DNA from: Firmicutes bacterium UBA2058
GTDB lineage: Bacteria; Bacillota; Clostridia; Tissierellales; Sedimentibacteraceae
Assembly (NCBI GenBank): GCA_002332905.1
Contig: DDAM01000042.1
Location: 21,756-85,755 of the forward strand
Length of the DNA stretch: 64,000 nt
Direction of reading: 5' to 3'
The notes under the pieces are model-generated. The model worked only from the letters and a program-made list of their open reading frames with translations. It searched no databases and was not told the origin of the DNA. A program made the position numbers and the translations under genes. Shown here piece by piece: positions 9,692-19,850 of the stretch. Numbering within the stretch: the first letter of the stretch is position 1; each line of letters starts with the position of its first letter.

Positions 9692-10846
9692 ATGAAAATA
9701 TTACATTTTGTCAGATCTGTTTCAGAGATATACGGCACATATACCTATTTACATAATATGAGAGAAGACATGAGTAAATATGATGTAGAACAAATTTATT
9801 TATGTTATGAACCTTCCAAACAAAATAATAAAAATGTATTTAATCAAAGTGTTACATCATTAGATCAAATTAATGTTGACGAATTTATGAAAGAGGAAAA
9901 TCCTGATATAATTCATTTCCATGATGTTGTAAGTCATTATTTGATTACAAATGATACAAAATATAAGGAATTTTATGAATATAGTAAAAGAAAAATTAGA
10001 GTTAGAACGCTTCATGATTACAGTTCTGTAGTATGTCCTAATTATTTAAAATATCCAGAAGGTATATTTTGTGAAGAGCCTGTAAATGAAACTTGTGTAA
10101 AAAAGAATTGCATAAGTAAGGAATTATTTGATAAATACAACGAATATTTAGAAGAAATCAAAAAATATGATGGAATTTTCTATTTTTCAGATAATGTAAA
10201 AAATACTATGCAAAAGCTTGGATTTAATAAAGATAAGAGTTACTATATTCCTCCATTGGTTAAGGAGCAGCAAGATTTTTCTGAAGGCAAAAAGAATAAT
10301 ATTTTATTTGTTGGAAGAATTGCTAATGAGAAAGGGCTTGTGGATTTATTACACGCAGCTGCACTATTAAAAACAGATAACTGGCACCTTTACATTGCTG
10401 GTGCTGATAGTATGAAATATCTTAAATACTTGTTAAAATTGGCAGACAATCTTAAAATTATTAATAAGGTTGAATTTTTAGGTTTTTTACCACACGAGAA
10501 ATTAAAACCATACTTTTTGGATTCAAAAATCATGTCATTTCCATCTACTTGTCGTGAGACATATGGATTTAGCGGAGCAGAAGCAGTTTCTTATGGAATA
10601 CCAGTAGTAACTTATGATATTCAAGGAATAAATAATTGGAGTATAGATGGATACACCGTCATTTCTGTCCCGAATCATAATGTTCATGCGCTAGCCAGTG
10701 CGATGGATTTGCTTTTATCAGACAATAATGTTTACAAAGATTATCAGGCAAACTGTAGGGAATGGAGCAGGAATTTAGATTACCAGGGACAAATAAAGAA
10801 GATGTATGATTTATATAGCAAAATGTTAGTAAATAATAAAAAATGA
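9692..10846 (+). CDS. GT4-type glycosyltransferase
   Basis: 384 residues with the GT-B two-lobe layout. The N-terminal acceptor lobe begins ILHFVRSVSEIYGTYTYL. The C-terminal donor lobe has NILFVGRIANEKGLVDLLHAA and, later, ETYGFSGAEAVSYGIPVV, the E-x7-E nucleotide-sugar region of family 4. No membrane segment is seen, so it is cytoplasmic. It is tightly coupled to the preceding radical SAM gene. Its presence suggests a glycosylated product or intermediate; donor and acceptor cannot be told. No sugar-nucleotide biosynthesis genes are in the window. Confidence 0.88.
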   Translation: MKILHFVRSVSEIYGTYTYLHNMREDMSKYDVEQIYLCYEPSKQNNKNVFNQSVTSLDQINVDEFMKEENPDIIHFHDVVSHYLITNDTKYKEFYEYSKRKIRVRTLHDYSSVVCPNYLKYPEGIFCEEPVNETCVKKNCISKELFDKYNEYLEEIKKYDGIFYFSDNVKNTMQKLGFNKDKSYYIPPLVKEQQDFSEGKKNNILFVGRIANEKGLVDLLHAAALLKTDNWHLYIAGADSMKYLKYLLKLADNLKIINKVEFLGFLPHEKLKPYFLDSKIMSFPSTCRETYGFSGAEAVSYGIPVVTYDIQGINNWSIDGYTVISVPNHNVHALASAMDLLLSDNNVYKDYQANCREWSRNLDYQGQIKKMYDLYSKMLVNNKK

Positions 10847-10896
10847 ATAAACCATGTACAAAAATAATATATGCATGAATTGAGGAGTAGTATTAG

Positions 10897-13287
10897 ATGA
10901 AGAATAATATATCAAATATAAGTCATCTTAATAAGTTTTTTTTACTGCCTTCTGAACATCATTATGGATACAAATCAGATTTCATTTGGATGCCATTAAT
11001 AAATGATAAAACATTAATTGATGGTAATGGTGAATGCCTCATTAAAAAAACTGATAACATAGTAAAATCATACTTTATTTTTTTCCCTTTTGAGCAATCA
11101 TCTAAGCAAGATGTACGAATTAGTATAGTTGTTAATTCCTCATTCTTTTGCTATATAGATGATAAGCTAATATATTGGAGGGATAAGAAGGATGCATGTA
11201 TAATAACATTAAAATTACAACCTGGGAAACACTGTTTATATTTTCAAATTCCTGGCGAAATCAAAAAATTTGTTTATAGCATACAGATATTTTCATGTAA
11301 CTTTGATGATGAGATTGAGGATAATTTTTTCTTAAAACGTTCTATGTATATTAAAGAAAAACAAAATCAAAATGAATATCAATTTTATATTGGAGAACGA
11401 AATTTTATTACATCAACTCAAAAGAATAAATTAATTGTATATAATATTAATAATCAAATGGTATTACATGATAAAGTTTTGTTAGAAACAAATTATCGGT
11501 TTACTGACAAGGATATGAAGCTTCCAAAATCTGATATATATTTTTTAGTGATAGAAAGTGTAGGCAGTGATAACGAAAAACAAATTATTAAAACACAGTT
11601 TACCTTAGACACGTTTCAAATAGACTATAATTATGAGCAAACCAAAGAGAAACTCATAAAGGTATATAAAAATGCATCTGAATATATCAAAAAAGAGATA
11701 GAGATAAGATTGTATGCTATGGCTAACACAAAAGATGTAGAACGGTATTGGGAAACAAGTTTAGCACAACTGTTATATTCATGGGTACTAGATTATCCTA
11801 ATGAACATAACTTTAATAATAAAATATATTTACCAATATATTACCACTATAATAAGGTATATTACCATTCAACCTGTCATATGTCACCATGTTATTACTA
11901 TTTACATTTGCCAGAATTTCCTTTACAAGATGATAAAGAGTATAAAGTGGTTATGGATTTAACATTTGGACAAGATGATTTTTACTGTACGGATGAGAGA
12001 AGATATAATCAGGGGGATGTTATCCATGTATTTGCACCACAGGTAGGACATCTTTTAGGAAACAGTATAGGTGAGACACACTACTTAGATATAGTCAATT
12101 ATCTGAAAAGTTTATTTCTAAAAGAATATCCAATATATTTAATTGGTTATTCAAATGGTGCTCATGCTGCTTGGGTACTAGCTGAAAAATATCCACATAC
12201 TATATCAGGGATATATACTGTATCAGGTCTGCCTTATCAAGAACATTTATCAAATCTATCAAATCTTTATATTCGCAACATATCTAGTACAGACGATGAG
12301 TTATATATGGGAGCGTATAAATTACTTAAGGATGAATTGTCAACCATTGCAGATTTCAAGGGCTTTTTAGCAGAAAAATCTTATCATTCAGATTTACATT
12401 ATTGGTTATATGATTCCACTTTTATGAAAGAATTACTTTCATTTGAGAAGGATAAAGTTCCTTCTCATTTTTCATTTATAACACAATCTAATTATCATTT
12501 ACAGATATATTGGATTAAATTATTACCAATAAGAAAATACTGTAGACAAATAAAGCTAAATGTTGATGTAGCGGATGAACATATTTATATTAGTATATCT
12601 GGCGCCCAAGGTTTTATTATATCTAAGGATTTTATGAGAGGAAAAATATTTAATATTCATATCAACAAGCAAGAAAGCTTTAGTGTATCAGATACAGGTC
12701 ATGATATTACATTGTATTATGATGATAATATTGCTTGTTATACGACAAGTTGCGATCTACATATAATTCCTTATATGCGATTTAGTATTGCAGAATTTTT
12801 TTGTAAAGGTGTAGATATCCTACTACAAGATAATAATAAAATATTTTTACAATTAGCAAAAAATTTAGCATCTCCTAAGACATTCTTTTTAGATATGCAG
12901 TCAAATGTTACTTATCGCATAATTGATAATGTAGAACAGGCAGTAAAAGGTAACAATATAATTTTTATAAGTCAATATCACAATTCACTAAAAAACATTA
13001 TACACATGCAATTTAACGAAATAGGTTTCAACTATAAAGGAGAATCATATTTAGGTGAATACTGTGTAATAGGTGTCGAGCATCATGAAGACAAATTTGT
13101 TCTATTTATAATAACTAATAATGTTTCATTATTAAAAACCAATATTTTTTTGAGATTAATATTAATTCCTAGTTATGCTAATGAATATAGTTCTATGCTG
13201 AACAAGCAATCATTAATATTACTTAACAATACATATTATAGCATTTATGAGTGGGGGTGCAAAATTGAAGAAGAAAAATTATATTAA
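10897..13287 (+). CDS. Large serine hydrolase (alpha/beta hydrolase with N-terminal beta domains)
   Basis: A 796-residue protein with an esterase-like alpha/beta hydrolase in the middle. The nucleophile elbow is GYSNG with Ser419; acid candidates are Asp466/Asp467 (SSTDDEL) and base candidates His497/His501 (SYHSDLHYW). The N-terminal ~250 residues look like beta-sandwich material, and the C-terminal ~250 residues are again beta-rich and unassigned. No signal peptide is visible, so it probably acts inside the cell. It could be a thioesterase, a cyclising or acyl-transferring enzyme, or a prodrug hydrolase. The C-terminus overlaps the next ACP gene, which suggests a carrier-bound substrate. 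The hydrolase call is fair; the role is unknown. Confidence 0.65.
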   Translation: MKNNISNISHLNKFFLLPSEHHYGYKSDFIWMPLINDKTLIDGNGECLIKKTDNIVKSYFIFFPFEQSSKQDVRISIVVNSSFFCYIDDKLIYWRDKKDACIITLKLQPGKHCLYFQIPGEIKKFVYSIQIFSCNFDDEIEDNFFLKRSMYIKEKQNQNEYQFYIGERNFITSTQKNKLIVYNINNQMVLHDKVLLETNYRFTDKDMKLPKSDIYFLVIESVGSDNEKQIIKTQFTLDTFQIDYNYEQTKEKLIKVYKNASEYIKKEIEIRLYAMANTKDVERYWETSLAQLLYSWVLDYPNEHNFNNKIYLPIYYHYNKVYYHSTCHMSPCYYYLHLPEFPLQDDKEYKVVMDLTFGQDDFYCTDERRYNQGDVIHVFAPQVGHLLGNSIGETHYLDIVNYLKSLFLKEYPIYLIGYSNGAHAAWVLAEKYPHTISGIYTVSGLPYQEHLSNLSNLYIRNISSTDDELYMGAYKLLKDELSTIADFKGFLAEKSYHSDLHYWLYDSTFMKELLSFEKDKVPSHFSFITQSNYHLQIYWIKLLPIRKYCRQIKLNVDVADEHIYISISGAQGFIISKDFMRGKIFNIHINKQESFSVSDTGHDITLYYDDNIACYTTSCDLHIIPYMRFSIAEFFCKGVDILLQDNNKIFLQLAKNLASPKTFFLDMQSNVTYRIIDNVEQAVKGNNIIFISQYHNSLKNIIHMQFNEIGFNYKGESYLGEYCVIGVEHHEDKFVLFIITNNVSLLKTNIFLRLILIPSYANEYSSMLNKQSLILLNNTYYSIYEWGCKIEEEKLY

Positions 13288-13543
13288 TCAAATACGTGAA
13301 CTCCTTGTAATGATTACTGACAATGAAGATTTTTTCAGTATACCCACAAATGTCAATATTTTATATTCAGGGTTCGATTCTATGAAAGCTGTTCGTCTTA
13401 TTATGGCATTTGAGCAAAAATATAGATTTCAAATTGATGCTGATGATTTTGCTCCAAGTAAGATTAACACTATAGATAATATAAATGAGATAATTTTACA
13501 TTACATAAATAAAAAGAACTTGGAGGAAAATAACAGTGATTAG
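13265..13543 (+). CDS. Acyl carrier protein
   Basis: An ACP with the phosphopantetheine Ser in YSGFDSMKAV and a helix-rich acidic tail. The ATG at 13247 lies inside the preceding hydrolase gene. The TTG at 13265 is preceded by GGGGGTG at a good distance, so I place the start there (92 residues); the longer form cannot be excluded. The 3' end overlaps the AMP-ligase start at 13536 by 8 bp. ACP, ligase and BtrH-like gene (13265-15942) form a compact load-and-transfer cassette: the ligase would charge this ACP and the transferase would unload it. Confidence 0.85.
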   Translation: MKKKNYINQIRELLVMITDNEDFFSIPTNVNILYSGFDSMKAVRLIMAFEQKYRFQIDADDFAPSKINTIDNINEIILHYINKKNLEENNSD

Positions 13544-14984
13544 AAACTTGCTAATAGATAAAAAGGATAATAAAAAAATAGCAATTAAGCATAGAAATGA
13601 AGCAATAACATTTCGACAGTGGCACAATGCTTCTTTAAACCTATCAAAAACTATTAAAAAACAGCTGAACCCAGGTGACAAAATAATAGTTATGTTTGAA
13701 AATAATATTTTGTACTGTGTAAGTTACTTTGCTGTTCTTTATGCTGATTGTATTGTAGTACCTTGTTATAAGGACTCAATGATATCAGAAGTATATAGAA
13801 TAATTAAGGATTTAGATATTCAAATGATAATAACAGATTGTGACAAGGCGCAATACTTATCTAAACAACCTGATTTTAATTACACGATAATGAGTATTGA
13901 TATGTCCACAATTAGTTATAATTTAACTACAACAGATGAAATCTCTTGTTGTAACGATGACGATAAATTATCTGTAATACTGCAATCATCAGGTACATCT
14001 GGCAAATCAAAATATGTAATGCTGAGCAGCAAAAACATTATTTCAAATATTAAAGCACATCTTGCTAGCGTAGATGTATTAGAAGATGATGTTGGATTGA
14101 TTGTGTTGCCAATGTCTTTTTCATATGCGCATACATCTCAATTTCTTTCTTATCTTTATGCTGGAATAACAAGCATATTAAATGACAATGCATATTTCCC
14201 AACTGTATTTAAAAAAACAATAATCGACAATGGCGTGACTATTACCAATATAACACCATCAATATTGAATAATTTATTTAATGATATAGATGTGGATGAA
14301 ACTATTGATAAACTTAGACATATTTGTATTGGTACTGCTATGTTAAATGCTCGTTTATGGGAGAAAGCAATTAAAGTTATAAAGAAATGCAAAATATATT
14401 CAACATATGGTATAACAGAAGCATCTCCAAGGTTAACTACTTTACCAGCACAGGATTTTAAACGTAAAATTGGCTCTGTTGGTCTAGCCATTGAAGGCGT
14501 GCATATAAAAGTTTTACCTTCTAATGAAGGGGAAAAAGAAGGAGAAATATGTGTAAAGGGAAATAACGTTATGTTGGGATATTATGGCCAAACAAATAAC
14601 CCTGTAAATGATGGCTATCTTTATACTGGGGATATAGGTTATATTGATTCTGAAGGCTATTTGTTTATAATAGGACGAAAAAAAAATTTAATTATAAAAA
14701 ACGGATTAAATATAAACCCTGAAGAAATAGAGAATGTTCTCGAACAATATCCTGGTATTAGATGTGCTTATGTATTTGCACAGAAAGATGATTATTGTGG
14801 AGAAGTGCCAATTGCTCATATAGAAGTTAATACACCTATCCAATTGTATGATGTAAAACAATTTTGTGGAGAAAGATTTGCAGAGTATAAAATTCCTTCT
14901 CAAATCTTAATTGTTAATAAAATAAACAGAACATTATCCGGAAAAATAAAGAGAGATAACAGAGAAGAAAATGAAAGATTATAA
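13536..14984 (+). CDS. AMP-forming acyl/aryl ligase (ANL superfamily)
   Basis: 482 residues, GTG start with GGAGG 9-10 bp upstream. ANL motifs are present: phosphate loop QSSGTSGKSK near residue 150, YGITEASPR (A5-like), YTGDIGYID, GRKKNLIIKNGLNINPEEIE hinge region, and the C-terminal SGKIKRD with the catalytic Lys. It lacks a fused carrier domain and overlaps the upstream ACP, so it probably adenylates a carboxylic acid and loads it on that ACP. Substrate is unknown; short-chain, aryl or amino acids are all possible. Confidence 0.9.
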   Translation: MIRNLLIDKKDNKKIAIKHRNEAITFRQWHNASLNLSKTIKKQLNPGDKIIVMFENNILYCVSYFAVLYADCIVVPCYKDSMISEVYRIIKDLDIQMIITDCDKAQYLSKQPDFNYTIMSIDMSTISYNLTTTDEISCCNDDDKLSVILQSSGTSGKSKYVMLSSKNIISNIKAHLASVDVLEDDVGLIVLPMSFSYAHTSQFLSYLYAGITSILNDNAYFPTVFKKTIIDNGVTITNITPSILNNLFNDIDVDETIDKLRHICIGTAMLNARLWEKAIKVIKKCKIYSTYGITEASPRLTTLPAQDFKRKIGSVGLAIEGVHIKVLPSNEGEKEGEICVKGNNVMLGYYGQTNNPVNDGYLYTGDIGYIDSEGYLFIIGRKKNLIIKNGLNINPEEIENVLEQYPGIRCAYVFAQKDDYCGEVPIAHIEVNTPIQLYDVKQFCGERFAEYKIPSQILIVNKINRTLSGKIKRDNREENERL

Positions 14985-15942
14985 AATCATTAATTATATG
15001 GGAATGAGATGCTTCGATGTTTGTTTGTTTACTATTATTAATGAATTATATGGTTCATATAAGTTAGCGTTAGCAAATACTCTTTGTATAGATTATAATG
15101 ATGATATAAATTTACAAATTGGTGATAGATTGACTTTTCCTCACTATACAATAAAATTGGTTGAATCAATATATGGTTTAAAGATTCATTGCAGAAAAAC
15201 TTTTTTTATTAAGTCATTGCAAAACTATATAGATACAAAAATAATTAATGATTGTCCAATTATTATTTCAATGGACGTCTATGATTGTTATTGGTCAACA
15301 TTATATAAAAAAATGCATAAACTTCATTATTTTTTAGTACTCAAAAAAGACGAAAATCACTACATATGTTGTGATCCATACTATCGTCTTAATTGTATAA
15401 ATATAGAAGCACAACAGTTGTTGAAATTAACAAAAAAAGTATACTATATTAGTAAACGTAAAAACATATCAATCAATAAACAATATAAAAAATCAATTGT
15501 AAGATGCTTAAATAAAATGTATAAATCAAAAGCTTATTATGGATTAAATAAATTGTTTGAAGTACTTGAGAAAATAAATTCATTAGATAATACATATTAT
15601 TCAACAGAAAAAAACGATTTTTGGCTTTCAACATTTCATCAAGCAATTGGTTATTATATCCCTGGAGGACGATTACTTTTTTCATATTATTTAGAGGAAA
15701 TCAATGCATTTTATAAAAATCCAAATATCTCAAAAATGCAAGATGAATCAAACAATTTATACAAACAATGGGTAGCTATTTCAGGTATATTAATGAAGTC
15801 ATATTTGTTAAACAATTATACTGAAAAAAAAGAAGCTATATTAAAAAAAGTAAAATTTGCTATCGAGTGTGAAAAAAATTTAATGCATAATTTTATAACA
15901 TATCTACCAGATATTTACCAGAATTTTAATAAACTAAATTAA
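14971..15942 (+). CDS. BtrH-like acyltransferase, copy 2
   Basis: 323 residues of the same family as the protein at 7310-8293. The putative triad is Cys14 (MRCFDVCLF; Cys18 is an alternative), His119 (KLHYFLVLKKDE) and Asp135 (CCDPYY). The His-to-Asp spacing of 16 matches the copies at 22505 and 61641. The gene overlaps the AMP ligase by 14 bp, completing an ACP/ligase/transferase cassette analogous in logic to butirosin side-chain transfer. Acceptor is unknown. Confidence 0.7.
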   Translation: MKDYKIINYMGMRCFDVCLFTIINELYGSYKLALANTLCIDYNDDINLQIGDRLTFPHYTIKLVESIYGLKIHCRKTFFIKSLQNYIDTKIINDCPIIISMDVYDCYWSTLYKKMHKLHYFLVLKKDENHYICCDPYYRLNCINIEAQQLLKLTKKVYYISKRKNISINKQYKKSIVRCLNKMYKSKAYYGLNKLFEVLEKINSLDNTYYSTEKNDFWLSTFHQAIGYYIPGGRLLFSYYLEEINAFYKNPNISKMQDESNNLYKQWVAISGILMKSYLLNNYTEKKEAILKKVKFAIECEKNLMHNFITYLPDIYQNFNKLN

Positions 15943-15965
15943 TAAGTTCACAATGAGGTTATAAA

Positions 15966-17285
15966 ATGAAAAAGAGTTTATTTATGAATGATGTAATGAA
16001 ATATATATGGAAGGATGAGACAAAGACATTCAAATATTATTATGATAAAGCATCAAGTATGGATGAAAATGACCTGTACTCACTACTTGAAAATAATAAA
16101 GCCCTCATTTATTCATTTGATGATAATAACATGAGTAGTTTGATAACGTGTGGCTGTCATCATTTTCAAAATGAATCCGTTTTGTCAGGCTGTAGTATGT
16201 GTAATTTGCACAGAAAATCAATTTATACAATGGCCTTACTTCAAGCTATGAAAGATCGAAATGAAAAATATTATTCAGAGTTGGTTTATAAGAGTTTTAT
16301 TAACGCAAGAGGAAAAGTTGAAAATCGTACTATACATGAATATTTATTTTGTTATGATTTTTTAGATCCAAAAGAAATGCCAGATGAATGTCTTAAAATG
16401 ATTCTATCGAAGAATAGTGGAGTTTTCTCACGTAGGCCTTTCATATATGAGTTTGAATGTTCAGCTCGAAATATTAGCATAGAGCGTTTAAAATTTTTAA
16501 AGAAATATCTTGGCAATTCAAAGGTAACAATCAGAATCGGAGTTGAATGTGCCGATGATTTTATTAGAAATGAGTGGTTAAACAAAGATATTTCAAATAA
16601 TCAAATTATTAATGCAATAAAATGCTGCAAAGAGATGGGCATTAATATAATAGGGAATATATTAATGGGAATACCAGGGTTTACCGAAAAATTAAGCATT
16701 GAGCAATTTACAAATTCAGTTTATTGGGCATTTGAACAAGGTATAGATGGTATATCGTGTTCTATACTTGGACGTTCAAATAAATCATTACAAGGGTTCA
16801 TTTATGATAGTCTAAAAGATAGTACAATCCTTCAAAAACATGGATTGGCGTTTGGAGAGCATACAGGTCTACCATGGATGTTCTCATTGATTAAAGCATT
16901 AGATAATATTTATATAAATGCTCCACAAATATTAAGCAAAATATACTTTGGACAGTTTGTAAACAGCTACATAGAACAAGAACAATCAACAGCATATAAT
17001 TATTCTAGAGAATGCTCATGTAATGATCTTATTACCACAGAAATATCAAAGGGACAAATCAAAGAGAAATGGCTTGATGGAGAAATGAAAGCCCAATTCA
17101 AAAATGATAAATGTTACCCATATTATTTATCTATTCTTGAAAAACAAGATAAAATAAAAACTGTGCAGGAAAATATGTTAATAGTTGCGCAGGAAATTAA
17201 TAAAAACATATGGAATGATGCAAATGATAGCTATAACTGGTTTGCTAATAATGTTAATGAACATAATAAATGCTTGAAAGCATAA
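15966..17285 (+). CDS. Radical SAM protein resembling RaSEA/Elp3-type enzymes
   Basis: 439 residues with an unusual Cys arrangement: C62-x-C64-x11-C76-x2-C79 (CGC ... SGCSMC). This resembles the 'GC...GC.MC' pattern of the RaSEA/TIGR01210-like family (archaeosine synthase partner) rather than CxxxCxxC. Downstream core elements fit radical SAM: YEFECSARN, VTIRIGVECADDF, INIIGNILMGIPGF. RaSEA adds lysine-derived chemistry to a deazaguanine base with a partner protein, but no queuine or archaeosine genes are near, so here it is probably recruited to secondary metabolism. It lies between a BtrH-like transferase and a cobalamin-radical SAM enzyme. Confidence 0.7.
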   Translation: MKKSLFMNDVMKYIWKDETKTFKYYYDKASSMDENDLYSLLENNKALIYSFDDNNMSSLITCGCHHFQNESVLSGCSMCNLHRKSIYTMALLQAMKDRNEKYYSELVYKSFINARGKVENRTIHEYLFCYDFLDPKEMPDECLKMILSKNSGVFSRRPFIYEFECSARNISIERLKFLKKYLGNSKVTIRIGVECADDFIRNEWLNKDISNNQIINAIKCCKEMGINIIGNILMGIPGFTEKLSIEQFTNSVYWAFEQGIDGISCSILGRSNKSLQGFIYDSLKDSTILQKHGLAFGEHTGLPWMFSLIKALDNIYINAPQILSKIYFGQFVNSYIEQEQSTAYNYSRECSCNDLITTEISKGQIKEKWLDGEMKAQFKNDKCYPYYLSILEKQDKIKTVQENMLIVAQEINKNIWNDANDSYNWFANNVNEHNKCLKA

Positions 17286-17301
17286 TAGAAAGGTGAAATA
17301 A

Positions 17302-18792
17302 ATGAAAATTTGTTTAATTTTTTACTCTTTAGTTATAAAAACAACTATTGAGTACAATGTACATTTAGGTATAGCTTATATTGCTTCAGCATTAACAAAA
17401 GAAGGACATAATGTTGATGTATATGATTGCCCAGCAATGAAAATGTCAAATGATGAATTGCTTGAGCATTTAAAACAAGAAAAATATGATGCTGTAGGCT
17501 TATCAACATATTACCATAATGCTGATGTTGTTCTTGAAATTGCAAAATATATAAAAACACTTAATAATAAAACATTTACCTTTATTGGAGGGTACATGCC
17601 TACACAGTCATATGAAAATATGGCTAATTTTTTTAGTTATATAGATTGCATGATAATAGGTGAAGGTGAAAAGATTAGTATTAAGCTAATGGAAAATTTG
17701 AAAAATGGAGACTGGAAAAACACCAGAGGAATTGCATATTTAGATCAAAATGGAGTAAATTATACTGGTGCGCCTGAACCAATTAATGATTTAGATTTAT
17801 TGCCGTATCCTTATCGTGTAGCAAATAAAAAAAATAAGTATAATATTTTTTCTGTATTAACATCAAGAGGATGTCGAGGAAATTGTAGTTATTGTAGTTT
17901 ACATAAAATGATTGAAGCTTCAAAATGCCAACGTTTAAGAAAAAGAAGTCCGAAAAATGTTGTTGATGAGATCAAGGAATTGGTTAATAACCATAATGCT
18001 ACAACTATTGTTTTTGCTGATGATAACTTTGCATTTAGAACAATGAATGATAAAATATGGTTTGAGGAATTCTCTTTTTTAATAAAAAATCAAAATATTC
18101 ATGTGAAATTCATTTGTGAAATGAGAGCTGATGATGTTGTACTTGGAGAAAAGTATCTTAATAATTTTAAAGAAATAGGATTAGAATCAGTATTTATTGG
18201 AATTGAAAACTTTGTACAGGAACACCTGAATTTTTACAGCAAAAACATTACAGTAGAAACAAACATAAAATCATTACAAATACTAGAGTCATTGCATATT
18301 AATTATTCATTTGGATTCATGTTGTTTAACCCAATAATAAAGTTAAGTGATATTCAGGAAAATTGTAAAATGCTAAAAGAAATTTTAGATAATCATCAAT
18401 ACTTATTTGCAACACGTTTGTTATCTAGTAGTGTCGTTGTAGCATACCCAGGAACTGCTATTGAAGAATATATAAATGCTAATAATTTGCAAACAGATAA
18501 TGAATGTGGATATAAAATTAAAAATAGTAAAGCAGCTTTATGTAAAAGTGCAATAGATATATGGAAAGAAAAAATTGAAAAATATTTTTTCTTATCTCAA
18601 GATTTAAGTGATATAAAAAATAAAAATAAATGGGCTATAGAAATATTGAAATTAGATGTTGATTTATTGTATCGTATTTCTTCATTAATCAGCGAAAATA
18701 AAGTAGATTCATTGCAAGATATTGTTCCGATTATTAATGAACAACATATTCAATTAATTAAGATAAATAAAAAATATATTTCATATCTTTAA
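17302..18792 (+). CDS. Cobalamin-binding radical SAM enzyme (divergent class B type)
   Basis: 496 residues. N-terminal B12-binding domain (HLGIAYIASALTKEGHNVDVYD, GLSTYYHN, FIGGYMP, IIGEGE) precedes the radical SAM core with C191-x3-C195-x2-C198 (SRGCRGNCSYC) and FADDNF. Family members mostly methylate unreactive carbons through methylcobalamin; some catalyse cyclisation or rearrangement. This copy is longer and differs from the five close paralogues downstream: it has AYPGTAIEEY instead of TPLPGT, and a longer helical tail. It sits 16 bp after the RaSEA-like gene. Confidence 0.9.
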   Translation: MKICLIFYSLVIKTTIEYNVHLGIAYIASALTKEGHNVDVYDCPAMKMSNDELLEHLKQEKYDAVGLSTYYHNADVVLEIAKYIKTLNNKTFTFIGGYMPTQSYENMANFFSYIDCMIIGEGEKISIKLMENLKNGDWKNTRGIAYLDQNGVNYTGAPEPINDLDLLPYPYRVANKKNKYNIFSVLTSRGCRGNCSYCSLHKMIEASKCQRLRKRSPKNVVDEIKELVNNHNATTIVFADDNFAFRTMNDKIWFEEFSFLIKNQNIHVKFICEMRADDVVLGEKYLNNFKEIGLESVFIGIENFVQEHLNFYSKNITVETNIKSLQILESLHINYSFGFMLFNPIIKLSDIQENCKMLKEILDNHQYLFATRLLSSSVVVAYPGTAIEEYINANNLQTDNECGYKIKNSKAALCKSAIDIWKEKIEKYFFLSQDLSDIKNKNKWAIEILKLDVDLLYRISSLISENKVDSLQDIVPIINEQHIQLIKINKKYISYL

Positions 18793-18860
18793 TCGACTGC
18801 CTTCACAATCGATAGTTAGGTATGAATATTACTAATGTTAATGAAAAAAAGGAGAATATT

Positions 18861-19850
18861 ATGGAGAAGATGAAAGTATTAAAACTAGTGCATCCGTTTG
18901 TTGAGCATGCACCAAATAATACGCGTCTTTGGTCAATGCTTCTTACAGAGCCAAAAGCCTACAGTTGGATAATGAATAACTTTATTGTAACGTGTATGAG
19001 ATCAGATGGAGACGATGATAATTTTTTTAGTTATGAGTATTGGTTCGACTGTCCCTTCTTAGATAGTTCAAAGATAAGTCGTGAACTATTGAAAACATTG
19101 ATGGATTGTAAGTTCACCGATTATATAGAACGCGCTATTGATAAAAATTATTATATATACACTTTTTTAAATGTAAAATATATTGCTGCATACAAAAAAA
19201 CTATAAATGTTGACTATAATCCTTTTATTTATGGATATGACAAAGAAGCTAGAATAATATATCTAGCTGATTTTTTTGATAATAGAAAATTTGCATTTAA
19301 AACTTGTACATATGATGAAATTAATCAAGCTTTTGAAAAATATGATGATTCAACATATTCTGATAGATATGTAAGTACTCATTTATATATTATGAAAAAT
19401 AATATAACATGGAAGTTTAACAAAGGTCAAGTTATTAGGCAACTTAAATATTGTTTAGATTCAACTATGTTATTTGAGGCGACATCCGATCGTCTGCAGG
19501 AAGATTATTACTTTGGATTGAAAATGTATGATTTATTAATAAGTTTAATCAAATCTAATGAAAATCTGAATATATCCCGTCCTTTGCATCTTATTAATAC
19601 AAAATTTGTGTTGATGAACAGAAGGTTACATTATTTATATGAAAATGGATACATTCCTGATTTAGACCCTTTATTAGTTGAAAATAACGAACTGGAAAAA
19701 CTCTCTTTGATGCTATGCAATAGATATATAAAAGAAATCGAAATGAAATCATCATTAACACATAAACTATCTGACATGCTAAAAGCCTTGCAAGTAAAAG
19801 AAGAAAAATTTATTATTCATTTAATAAGTATACTAGAATCAGATTCTTAA
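18861..19850 (+). CDS. BtrH-like protein, apparently lacking the catalytic Cys and His
   Basis: I choose ATG at 18861 (329 residues), preceded by AAAGGAGAA; the upstream ATG at 18822 has no such site. Overall layout and the segment YNPFIYGYDKEARIIYLADF align with the HS-T-V-L-Y-G-Y-D...VAD block of copy 1, but the His is replaced by Asn, and the N-terminal nucleophile position (NNTRLWSMLL) has no Cys. The protein is therefore probably a non-catalytic paralogue, such as a partner subunit of an active copy, or it uses other residues. The homology is weak enough that an unrelated fold is possible. Confidence 0.5.
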   Translation: MEKMKVLKLVHPFVEHAPNNTRLWSMLLTEPKAYSWIMNNFIVTCMRSDGDDDNFFSYEYWFDCPFLDSSKISRELLKTLMDCKFTDYIERAIDKNYYIYTFLNVKYIAAYKKTINVDYNPFIYGYDKEARIIYLADFFDNRKFAFKTCTYDEINQAFEKYDDSTYSDRYVSTHLYIMKNNITWKFNKGQVIRQLKYCLDSTMLFEATSDRLQEDYYFGLKMYDLLISLIKSNENLNISRPLHLINTKFVLMNRRLHYLYENGYIPDLDPLLVENNELEKLSLMLCNRYIKEIEMKSSLTHKLSDMLKALQVKEEKFIIHLISILESDS

